Assembly (NCBI GenBank): GCA_023055355.1
Contig: JALJCS010000010.1
Span: forward strand, 20,041,001 to 20,105,000
Origin: Agelaius tricolor
Taxonomy: Eukaryota; Chordata; Aves; Passeriformes; Icteridae
Direction of reading: 5' to 3'
Length of the DNA: 64,000 nt
The translations under genes were made by a program, and so were the position numbers. Every line of letters begins with the position of its first letter. Position 1 is the first letter of the stretch. Shown piece after piece: positions 45,905-57,900 of the stretch. The notes beneath the pieces are model-generated. The model had not been told where the DNA came from. It searched no databases and saw nothing but the letters and a program-made list of their open reading frames with translations.

Positions 45905-48900
45905 GTGAGTGGCGGCCGCCGCGGGCCCCGCCGGGCCGGGTCGCGTCAGTGCCCCCGGTGTGTGGGCACTCACGGCCTGGCCCGTTCCTTCCCTGTCCTG
46001 CAGGGGACCTCGTCCTGGACGGCTCCAGCACGCTGACGCTGCTCACCTCCACCCTGCAGCACCTCACGCAGGTCTTCGAACAGCACCTGGGCTCCCGCAA
46101 CCAGAACCGGGGCTTCGTGGCGCTGCCCTCGCACCCCGCCGAGACAGCCGCCATCCTCCAGGCGCAGTTCCTCTTCGACGTCCTGCAGAAGACTCACTCT
46201 CTGAAGGTCCGTACACAGCGGGGCCGGGCAGGGCCGGCCAGGGGAGGTGGCAGGCACAGCCTCAGAGCTGCCTCCTCTGGTGCCCATTGTCCCCGTGGGG
46301 GCCCCGTGGGTCACAGGGCTCTCCCAGGGCTCTGGAGTGGAGTCGTCGCTTAGCAGGATAGTCTATAGCTGCTTACCTAGGGTCAGCCGTGCAACTCAGC
46401 AGAAAGTTTCTCGGAGTTAAAAACGGGGGCAACAGGAGTTAATTAAGTTCTGACCTTGGTAAGGTGTTGTCATTGTTGGGGAAATGATTATTTCCTGAAG
46501 GGCTTGAGCAATTCAGGCAGTATCTGGCACCTGAGCACAGCTGAGTGCTCCTGGAGTGATGATTGATGTGCTCAAGGCAGCAGAGCCAGGGAACTTGAGC
46601 AGAGGGGTCAGATGCTGTGCACACTCTGAGGCTGCTGCTTACTTCGGCAGCCTGGGCAGTGGTTCTGGTTGATCTGTTTCACAGCACAGGATATTTCTAG
46701 TAACGTATCCTCATTAATTTTAATAATAAATAGGCTGTAGTAAAGAGGCTGTAATAAAGATATAACTGTAGATCAAGAACTTCTTCCTAAAGGTTTTTGA
46801 AAGGTGGCATGCGCAATGATGCTGCACATGATTCTGCTCAGCACTGAGACATGCTGGGTGGGTAGAAGAGGTAAAAGAAGCCTGAAAGGGGGAAGAGGCA
46901 TTAGCAGCTGTTTTGGGTTCTGCAGTGGGGCTCAAAAGGTATTGCAGCTGAGCACTAAAATCTGTGGTGTCTTTAAAAACTTGTTTTCCCTGTGAGAGTG
47001 GAGCAGTATCAGAATGTTGTAGGGAGGATTTTGTAACAGTGTAATGAGTGGGGCCCAGAGTCTATGGAGAAACTTGGGTCTCCTGGCAGGAGGAGGCAGG
47101 GAGGGACACTGCAATCAGAGGGATGTTGTGGTGAGTGCTCCTGTTCACTGGAAAATGTGCTCTCTCTGGAACAAGCCTCTAAAGAAGCCTCTGCCCATTA
47201 ATGTCTGGTAACTGTTTACTTAGAGAAGTTAATAATTTATATCAGCCTGACAGATTTTTAAGACAGTGGAGGGAGAGGAGATGATCAAGACACACAGCAA
47301 GAATGGCATCTGAAATAAACTTTGCTAGAACTGTCATTAAAGCTTGCCAGTGCAAGCTCCCCTTACAAATGCTCTTGTTCAACATGCAGCATTAGTGCTG
47401 GCAGGCAGTGGGCAGTGATTCATTCCTGGCAGGGCTGTAGCTGTGGATGCAGTAGTGGTGATGAGGCCTTAGGATGTCTGTTTGGCATCTGATGAGTCAC
47501 TTCTGTGTGAATGTATATGTAACTAGCAGAGATGGTCTTTCTGGTTGTACTTTGCTGTCCACAGTGGAAGTGGTAACTGTTTCATTACTCACTTTCAGTA
47601 GCAGCCAGAAATACTGTTTATGTGCTAGAAAGCGTAAGAAGGTGGTTTTAATAAGCTGCTTTGTGGTGCATGGACACAGCCTAACTGCCCTGTGCTGAAC
47701 TACAGAATACAAAGAGGAGGTTTGCAGGCACCTCAGTCTAACACTAACAGTGCCTTGGAGACCAACTCTGTTTTCCATTGTATCTGCTTGTGATTTGCCT
47801 TATTTGGCCTTTTGTGGTGAAATGTACATGCACACCTCCCACCAGAGTGCTAGTTCTACTCAGCTGCTTGATAAACATACCTCCAGCAGTTAGTTTTGTC
47901 TTCAGTAGATTTGCTGGTTGTGGCTGATGAGGAATCCAGCTTCACTGAAAGTGCTGAAAGTGATGTAGCCATGTGGGCAGGGGAGATGAAGAGGAGCTCT
48001 GTGGGCCAGCAGACCACACTTGCTAACATGCTATTCTCTGTGACCTCTGTTGTACTATGGATCCAGGGAAACAGTGGACAGTGCCACTACCAGCACTGGG
48101 AGAGAGCTTTTAAGGGATTACCCGAGCTGGAGGGACAGCCTGTTCAAGGTGTTCCAGTTGGTGCATCAGGAAAGTGGTAATGCAGCACAAATCAAGCTTG
48201 ACATGAGACTTCTTTTCTAATTTCTCCAGCTTGTTCATGTTCCAAACTGTGTTTTGCAATCTGCTGTGAAGATCTTCCCTTTCAAGTCCCTCCGGCATCT
48301 GGAAGTAAGTAGAGATGGCAAGAGTGGTTTTGAGTCTTGCTGTTTGGGTTTTCTTGGCTAGTTTTGTGGTTGCAGAATGCCTCTACTCCTAAAAACTGGG
48401 TAGGCTTTTGTGGCTTCCCTGGAAAGCTAAGACTAAACTGCTGCAACACTTGCTTGGGTTAAAACTTGGATCTGCTCCACCACTGTAATATTTTAATGTA
48501 TGTTGTTCTTACTTTCTCATCACTGCTGCAGTTGAGGTCTGTCCCTCCACACTGCCTCCGGGGACTGCGATTTGTCTATTCTCAGCTGGAATCTCTAACC
48601 TGCTGCAAATGTATCAGTACACTGGAGGTGAGTGTCCACACAGCTCATGGGGCAAATTGCAAGAGAAAGGCTGTCTTCATCCTACAGCTCTTCAGACAGG
48701 GAAGATGTAGAAGATGGTGTTAGCCCTATTATTCATCCATGTTGTGTATGGCTTCATCTCCCTTCTCCTGTCTCAAGCAGTGTTGAAGGATTCCCTGCTT
48801 GCAAGCACATGTGCTCTGTAATATTCTCTTTAGCTTCTTGAGAATTTCTGGCTCTAGACAACATTTGTACTAGCTAGGTCTGACAGCTCTGCATATCTGG

Positions 48901-51900
48901 CTGTTTCCACATTCAAGGACTGCAGCTGGTCAAGGTTTATGTCACTGTACCTCAGCAGCCTTTTTAGAGCTTATTGTCAGAGGAAATGCTGTGCCCCAGT
49001 GTCTTACCTACACTGCTGCCCAGCACATTTCTGAGACGTGAAGGCAAGCTCCAGCCACAAAGAGCTGAGTAGCATGGGCTGTGCTGGCCATGGGCCTCTG
49101 GGCTTCTCTGTGGGATGTGGAAGCAGACACCTGCTGGAGAGCAGGAGCTCATGGTAGGGAGTGCTTTCAGAGCTTTTTATCTGTTAGGATACAAGTGTGT
49201 ATCTTGCTTTTGTTTGAGGGAGGCCTGAAAATGATTTTGTTAGCATGATTCTTTGTGCTCAGTGTTCTGAGCCTAAGAAATCTAACAGATTAGGTTAACT
49301 ATTGCCACTTCAGAATAGGAAACAAAAGCATCTCCCTTCTTTCTAAATATCTGGCCATGGGATTCCCATCACCTCCAAATACTTGAATTAGGGACATAAA
49401 AGTCACTGCCTCTCTAAGCAAAACAAGGTCCGTAAAGCACAGTATGTCAACCATCTTCTAGACTGTTCTCCTGTGTTCATCTGCTTTTAACAGCTAGTAC
49501 TCACCAAGATACGGCTCCTCTCTCCTAGGAAATAATTTCAGCATGCGGTGGAGATCTGAGCTGTGCTCTCCCGTGGTTGGAACTGCAGACTGTGAACTTC
49601 AGCTATAACTCAATCACTGCCTTGGATGACTCACTGGTGAGTGGGGCATTCTTCCTGCATGGCTGAGGAGAAGAGAGGAGATGATCACAGCCAAGAGCCA
49701 GGCCTTCTGTTACTGATGCTGCTAGGTCTGGGTGGGAGGAAGCGGGCAGTGTTAATTTTGCTGGCCTCTCCCAGCAGGAGAGGCTTTTCATACTGTAACA
49801 GAGACAGTTGTAGGATCTGATCTAGTATCTTTTTGTCCCTCAGCAATTATTGAATGCTCTGAGGGTCTTGGATTTGAGTCACAACAAGATCCAGGATTGT
49901 GAGCACTATTTAACGGTGAGTATTTTGGGCTGACCAGCAGAGTTTCCTCCTGTGCAGAGGATACTGCTAAAATTCTGTAATCACTGACATCACGTTCCTA
50001 CTAGGTGATGTACAATAAAATAAATGACAGATGTGGTGTGGCTTAGAGCTAGTGCTTGTAGCCTGAAAAACATTGCCTGTGTGTGCAGTCCTAGTGCCAC
50101 TGAGGCAGGGAAGGCAGTGTTCCTCACCTCTAAGACAGAGAGTTAGCTCTAGTTGTCACTTGGCAGCCCTGCATGGCTGAGTGGTAAATGCACTTGGCAG
50201 CCCAGCATGGCTGAGTGGTAAATGCACTGATACACACAGGGTGCTCTGTGTGTACAGCCCCTCACAGGGTGGGCACTCCACTGTGGCCAAGACTTTGCTG
50301 TAATCTGTGCAGCAGGTGAGAATTATGTAGCCAGGCATGGGGCTGTAGAATCTTACTGTTCAGTTTGTTCAAACTGCCAGCAGCATTTACTTCCTGCTCT
50401 CAGAAACCAGTCAGTTACTCTAGAAAAGGAATAGTCCATCACAATGGCATGTGTGTTTCTGGGGAACAGCAGTGAAATCCATGCTTTACTGAGCTGGATC
50501 TGCTTCTTTGAAGGAAAGCTATGAAACAGCTTTTCCTGGAGTTGGTGGGGCTCACAATGTATCATTGCCCATCTTCTCTACAAAGGTAAGAAAGGGTTTA
50601 TTTTGGTAGTTCACTCCTTTTGCTGAGGCAGGATGTCCAGTCCTTTCCTATGCTCCATCGAAGTTGGTGAGGAACGAGAAGGGTGCTCCTGGCAAATTCT
50701 GTAAAGCAGTCAGATGATGCTGAGTGCCCCTAAACAAACCACTCCCAATGTGAACATCAAACTCTTCCTGCAGAAACAGTCTAAAGAAACTCACTTGTTG
50801 GTTCACCTTGTTGGGATGAAAAAAATGGTAGAAGCTAGTGCCCTGCCTTGAGTTCAGGTCCAGGCTTTGAGATAAGGTCCCAACTGATCCAATGCTGCTC
50901 TTCTCTCTGAACAGACCCTCACAGAGCTAGAATACCTCAATCTGGCATACAACTTCCTGTCCAAGGTGCCAAACCTTGGCATCTTCAGCCGATCCAAGCT
51001 GGTGACTCTGATCCTGCGCAACAATGAGCTCGACAGCATCAATGGTGAGCCCACAAGGGAGAAGCATTTCTGAGTTTGAAGCTTTCCTGTCGTCCTTGGG
51101 AACAAACAGAACTTGAAATCTTGGGCACAACTATTTAGACTAGGGTCTAGGGTTCAGTTTTGGGGAAGGTTCCTAAGTTAATTTGTTTAGCATGCTGATG
51201 GCTTCTTGCTTTGTTCACAGGGGTGGAACAGCTTGTGAATCTGCAGCACCTGGATGTGGCCTATAACCTGCTGCTGGAACATGCCCAGCTGGCACCATTG
51301 TCCACTCTGCACTGTTTAAAAAAAGTAAGCATAAAGCCTGATGGGCTGGTAAATTAGGGATTTCATGGTCAGGGTGTGCAAGATGGAGACTTTTTAGTAA
51401 CCAGAGAGTTTTGAAAGATAAGTTCAACTCTTGAGCATTTAATTTTATTGCAGGAAACTGATGGGGAAGCCTTACATAGACACCTGTGTTTCAGCCTTCA
51501 TTTTTTGTTACCCTTCCTCAAGCTAACCTTTTTTCACATATTCATCCCCACTTCCTTGCTCATCCTTTCTGATTTTAACATTGTCAAGTTCAGTAAAGAT
51601 CCTCCCATAATCCTGTTGTGTATTTATGTGTTCAGAGAGGTCTGAAGGAGCATGGCAGTCACTATAGTGCTTGTGAAGGAAGATCATAGAATCAGAGAGT
51701 GGTTTTGGTTGGTAGGGATCTCAAAGATCTAGTTACAACCTTCCTGCCCTGAGCAGGGACACACCTCCCACTAAACCAGGTTGCTCAAAGCCGCATCCAA
51801 ACTGGCCTTGAGCACCTCCAGGGATGGGACATTACAGCTTCTCTGGGCCTGCACAGGACTGTTCTTCCAACACTTCTCAGAGTCAATTAGTGAAAAAAAC

Positions 51901-54900
51901 TCAATGATTTAGGTTATGAGTAGGAAGTACTTTAATCTGCTTCTCTATTTGCTGAACTAATTTCAGGAATCATTTTAAAAGCCTAGTCCTCTCCTGGCTT
52001 GATAACTGTTCCACTGCAAGGATATTTCTTGAAGCAGAGAGAAAGACTGGAGCCTGCAGCCAGGATAGACTGGGGTAGAGAATATTGCTTCTAGTAACAA
52101 CTTGTGTTTCCCTCACCCAGCTGCATTTGGAGGGAAACCCAATATGGTTCCATCAAAATCACCGATCTGCAGCCCTTGTCCATGTGTCTCCTAGGGCAGC
52201 CTTCTCCAATGTGAGTATTAGCCACCTGCCTTCTGCCCCTGCTGTTGAAAGCATAGGGTGTTCTAACACTAGGGGCAAATGAGGGAAAAGATACTTGCAA
52301 ATTTATTCCGGCTGTGTAACAGTGGTGATCGTTTTGTGGTTGCTTCTTTTTTTTTTTTTTTTTACCTGCAATAGAGTAGTTTAACCTTAAATTTTTAAGT
52401 GATGTGCTGGCCAGCACAGAGTTGAATACTGATCTCTGGTTTGCAACACTTCAAGTCTTAATATAGCTTCACTGTCTACTTCTTCAGTTTTGCTCACAGA
52501 TGGAACTTTGTTCATGCTAGATAGTAACGATGTAGCTGGACTGTGCAAAGAAGGAACTCACCGTCTTTGCCCACCTTACCAAAGTATGTGCTACTTTGGC
52601 AGCCATGGCCACCTCTTTGTCTCCTTCACTCTGCTCTCAGTCAGGTGTCATTACTGTTCCCTTACACTCCAGTGCTTAGGTCAGTTCTTGGTAATCTGAT
52701 TTCAAATAAAGAAGCCAGCAAATCCAGTGTTTTGGCAATTTAGCAGAATAAACTTGCTTGCTAAGGGTCAGAGGTGTTCCAGAGCTGGTCTGCCGTTCAT
52801 ATCAGTGGCAAGCTGCCTCTTGGAAAAAGCTTTCACTGAGCTCAAATTACTGGAAGCTATGTGGAGTCAGGCTAGAAGTAGGATAAAGGCTTTGATGTGA
52901 AAGTGAGTACCTTTCAAAACAATTTGAGTTGTTGTAGAATAATCCATTGTACCTCTTCCGCGAACTGTCTTGGATACGTTTCTGGAAGTTATAAAGTCTG
53001 TAAACAGGAAAACCACAAGGTCCCTTCTGGCCTTACATGCTGTTAGGTAGCTACAACTAAAGGAGTGGTGGATAGGCAGGAACAGGGTTGTTTCTTTGCA
53101 GTTTTTTTGCCAGGGATCCCAACCCTAGGGTGGCCTGAAGGGAAGTAGGAGTCAGCAGAAGTTGTCCTGAGTATGTGCCAGCCAAATGGAATCTGACTGC
53201 AAATGGGTCTCTAATTACAGTTCTTCTTGGACGGGGAGCCACTCTCTTCCTCAGACCTAATGGTAAGTATAATTGTTAAAAACTGATCTTACTGGCTTTG
53301 GGACTGGGATCTCTGACAAGTTTTTGCATTGTCATGTGTCCTGTTAAATCTTTGTGGGCTACCTTGACTTTGACACAGATCATTTTGTCTCAATTCATGC
53401 TAATTCCTAATAATTGCTGGAACTGGCCAGTGTAATTTATTCTGGCTTATATAGCCTTGCAGGACTTGGAGCCTTGCCTGTTTCCTCTTCAGGTCCTGTA
53501 TGGTACTTGACACTTGAACTACATGTCAGCAAAATAGTTATCAGTTTCCCATCTGCTGTTTTTAAGAAAGGCAGAGATTGAGGTAAATGAGAGTGGTTGT
53601 AATAAACAATCCAATCAATCAGGCAGGATCTATTGTCAGTGCTTTGAGATGGTGAAAGCTTGGGGTGAGGAGCAGGAAAGCTGTCAGCTTGAGTTGTGGC
53701 TTGGTTACCTTGTCTGCCCTTTGCACTCAGCTGGAAATACTCTGTTTTTCTTGCTTTAGCACCTTCCAAGACTTGTGCAAAGTGTGTCCCAGTCCATCCA
53801 CACTTCTACCTCAGAGAAGACTGCACTGGACCGCAGTGCCCTGGAGAGCTCCTGTGCTGCAGACTTCAGCGACAGCCAGTCCCCATCAGAGAATGTGGCC
53901 GTCAGGGTCTCTCGAAAGAAAAGCAAGGTCTGGGACTGACATAGCTTCTTAGCCATGTAGCTGGCATGTTGGGTGAAGGGGATGCCTTGATGTGAAGCCT
54001 CCTGCAGTGAGATGTGGTCTGGTACTGAATGCATGGTTAATGAGCCTCTACACTGCTGTGTGTTAGGAAAGGGCTTTAATATTAATCTTCATATACCCTC
54101 ACAAGTGTTTCAGGGTTTGTCTCTACACTGTAACAGCTATAAACCCTTCAGCTTGGTAGAGCCCCTCATCAGGTGCTGTTTTCATTGTTCTAGTTCCTCA
54201 CAACTACTTTTATCCTGGCTTTTTCCAGGGAAAAGTCAAAGTGCGCAGAGCAAGTATTTCGGAGCCAAGTGACACAGAACACGAGCCCCAGGCACTACCC
54301 CTCTCTGCTGGTGAGCCTTGTTGTCTTCCTTAATAACATAGCAGCTAAACTGCCCACAGTAAGGGTGCTCTGGCCTGGTGACTGCCTTCATACTTCCCAA
54401 GTTTTCTCTTTGCAGGTCTGGTCCTAGAGCATCAGAAGGAGATGAAGCGCCTGGCCAGCTTCAGGGATCGCTTTGGTGCCGACTGGCTGCAGTACAAGCG
54501 ACACCTGGAGGAGCGTGATCAAGTGCCCGTCATGTCCCGCAGCCGCTCTGCAGAGGAGATCACAGGCAGACCTGCTGCAATGGACCTGCAGAGTGAGAGC
54601 TCTGACCCAGAGCAAGGAAAGCCCCAAGTATCGCAGGAAGAAGGATCCTCTCTTCCTTTGGATGACACTGCAAAGGAGGAAGAGCCTGAAGTACAGCTGG
54701 ATGAGCCTATGGAAGGAGAACCGAGAGGAGAAGAGGAGGCAGATGAGCTAATGCTTGGAGAGGAAGAAGACGAGAAGGTAGAAGGTAAACAGGTCCTTTC
54801 ACTGTTGTTTTTAAGGGCTTGGATGACAACAAAATAGATCAATCAAATGTGATTTGTCTCTGAAGCTGTACCATGGTGCCCAGTATTGTGGGAATGCTAA

Positions 54901-57900
54901 GCACCTAGGTCCAGCAGGACTGAAGGCATACTGCATGTACTGACCTGTATCGTGTCTTGTTTGGCAGTGGACCTGTGCCAGCCAGTGCTGGTGAGCCAAA
55001 TAGAAGGAGAAGGGGACCCAGAGCCAGAGTGGATCTTCCTGCGAGTCACAGCTAAGCATGTGATTGAGGTGGAACTGAAGGCTGCCAGAGTCCTCCACAA
55101 GCTGGAGCTGAAATGCCTGAAGAATGTAGAGACCTCTGAGTTGACCTGGAAGAGGATGGTGAGTTACACTTTTCTGTGAGTCTCTGTCATCTTACTCCCT
55201 GTGTATGGCAGCATTCTGGATTTGGGCTCCTGTCAAGAATCCTGCAGGTCTTTTCCTAGCTCCTGCAAAGCCTCATTAAGCATCCCTTCAACCCAATCTA
55301 ATGGCACCTGTATTGCTTAGACTACCTGTGGTAATGCAGCAGAAGCCAGCATCAAATCTGTTCCAAAGCTGGGATTTAAAGACAATGGCTGGAGTTGTTC
55401 TGGTGTGGAGGAATGAGAGACTTCTCAAGAGGAACTTAAATGAAATGGAGATCTCCTTCCCATCCATTCCTCACTGGGATATCACCTTGGGTTTGGAGGA
55501 CTCTGTGGATTGCATTGTTTCTAGAGCAGCACAGAGTCTAGTCTGGCAGCTCAGTGGGCAGTGTGCCATCTGCTCTAGGTGCACACTTTAGCATTACCAG
55601 CCCTCTTTGGCTTTTGTGGTTCTTTAGAAAGGGAGTCTGGAAATCCCTTTTTCCATGTGGTAAGATTTTAACATTCAGTCTGCATACAGACATGTTCACA
55701 GGTTTCTCTAATTCTGTTTTCTCTAAAAGCTCCAACTCATTTTTAAACCCTGTCCTTGTGCCTTTTTGAATGTTTGTGGTTTGATATTCTTCTGAAATAC
55801 CTTTATGAAAAAGGTGTTTTGTTTGAAATGCTTTGTTCTAGGCCTTGAGAGTTACTGTTGTAAGTTTCAAGCGCTCATGCAATTTTTCAAGCACTCAATG
55901 CAAGTCTTGTCAGCACTCACTAGCTTTATATTTGTTTATTTATTTCTGCCCATTTTACCAGACTCCCAAATGCTATCAGCTGTGGAGGGATGCTTAGGAC
56001 TCACTAAATTAAGTTCTTGTATGGCCATGTTTCAGCCTTTTGCAAGCAAATGTAGTCTGTGAAAGCTTCTCCCTCATCCTAGAAAGGGTGTTTTCTGTCT
56101 CCTGCAGGACCTGGAGCGAGTTTTCCCTGTGCTCACATTGCACTTCAGCTACATCCGCAAGGACCGGCAGAAGCGCAGATATGTGGTGCTTGACGATTGC
56201 CCGGAGCAGTGTCTGCAGGTGGGGGCTTGGGCAGGGAGCACTGTTACTGCAAGGCACTGAACTCTTCCAGCCAGCACAGGGCTGCTGTTCTCAGAGCACA
56301 TGAGCACCTGCTGCCCGTGGCTGGCTTGTAGGGATTTCTTCTTCTGCACAGGTGACCTGTGGAGGGCCCTGTGAGCATGGCCATGGGCAGTGGAGCTCCT
56401 GTAGCATAAACATTGCTCTCAAGGAGAGAGTCTTGCAGTTTCCTCCCTCTTGGGATGAAAACTTTGTAGTCAAGCTAGTGATCATTACTTGTGCATATGC
56501 AATGTAATTTTTTGTGAGTGCTGAGTGATGTGCTGGCCTGTGCTTGGTCCTCTGGACAGTAAATGTCTGTGCTATGTCCACACAGCTGCTGTAGGGACTC
56601 TGGTCTCTCATTCTATAATTTCTCTCAAGATACCATTTAAGTGCATTTGAACAAGTTGTTAGAGACAAGACACAAATAGATGGGACCTTTGAGATCAGAG
56701 TTCCAGAGGGAGCCTGTCCGTATGTAGCTATCAGGCACAGACTTGCAAAAACAGGTTGTCTTGGTCTTCTGCAGTGAAGCTCCATGCCCTTGGCAAGTCT
56801 TACACAGCTGGGAAATAATCTTGCACCCCTTACACCCTGAAATGCTATAGTGAGGCATGTGAAAAGACTTGCTGGTGTCAGAAGCTTGATCCTTTTCCCT
56901 GTGCTGCTATTTATAGCGTATCCTTGAAGTGTTGTCCCCAGCTGTTGAGGAGAATCGGCGAAATCAGGACCAAGAGAAGGGATCCATGAAGCTCCAGTGC
57001 CTGAAATGCAAGCAGGAGTTTTCACAGTCCCTGCCCCCTTGGCATCAAGGTTCCTATTCTTCAGAGCTTGGAGACACCAAAATCCTGGAGACTCTAGTTG
57101 CCCCAGGTCAAGGTAGGCTGTAGTGCCCAGAAGAGGGTATGTTTGCTAATTAATGCCCAGGCAGACTTCCAGGGTGGCAGCTGTGGTGCAGAGCATGAAA
57201 TGTATAGGAGATGTGTTGTCTGTACTGGAATTTAAAACCTATTGTGGGATGAACTCTCACTTGGCCTTCTTGGACTCAGAAAAGCCTGCCTTGTTTCCTA
57301 GCAGGAATAAACCACTGGTTTAAGGTTAAGCAAACATCACTCCTGTGCTGAGTGGCCTGGGGGAACACAAGGGTGCTGGAAACTGAAGTCTGGCAGAGGA
57401 CTTAAAGGTCATGTAGTCGGTTCTGCCACAGAGACTTTATTTGTTCTAAAGAGCTTTTGCTAATGGAAGCTCCCAGGGAATCTGCATCAGTATTTCAGGT
57501 AAAACTTTGGCTGTTAGACATCAGAAAACTAGAAAACCAGAACCCTAATCTAAGTCTCCCTGTCTGTGATCTTAAGCCCACTCTTGCTGCCACTTCGGAG
57601 GAGCAATTTATTTCTTTCTTTGTACTTGAGGGCCATTGTTCTCCCCTGGCAACTTTTCCTGGTTTCTGTCCTCTAGACTAAATAAGCTCAATTCTCTAGA
57701 TAATTTGCTTGTCAGTCATATCTCATACATTCAGTTTCTTGCTAGTCTTTGTACTTTTTCCCATTTGTCCACGCTTTTCTTTGGCTGTTTAAAACTAGAT
57801 GTGGTATTTCAGCTGAGATGTGGCTATTCCTGTGTAGGCATCTTGTGATTGCTGTGTTTTTTGAAGCTCAGTTTATATTCCAAGTGGGGAGTGCCATAGC

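Larger units (their letters stand above)
45080..46300. promoter_or_regulatory. CpG island between the divergent SLC4A3 and STK11IP genes
   Basis: Dense in CG dinucleotides from about 45.08 to 46.3 kb, covering STK11IP exons 1 and 2. Just before the STK11IP ATG are a GGGGCGGG Sp1-like box (45681-45688), an ETS-type ACCGGATGTG (45699-45708) beside CCATGGCAAC, and a further GCGGAAG motif near 45733. No TATA box. Minus-strand donors (CCCG|GTAAGC at 45596/45595 and GCGAG|GTACGG near 45412) suggest that a noncoding first exon of SLC4A3 also starts here. Confidence 0.75.

Noticed and set aside
44817..46353. Open frames of 200-439 codons on both strands around the STK11IP start
   Set aside because: GC-rich island and a repetitive CCGTG tract keep all frames open. 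Only the 55-base piece from 45850 agrees with STK11IP and has a phase-matched donor.
50161..50228. tRNA-like words in a tandem repeat
   Set aside because: No acceptor stem, anticodon arm or TPsiC loop can be assembled.
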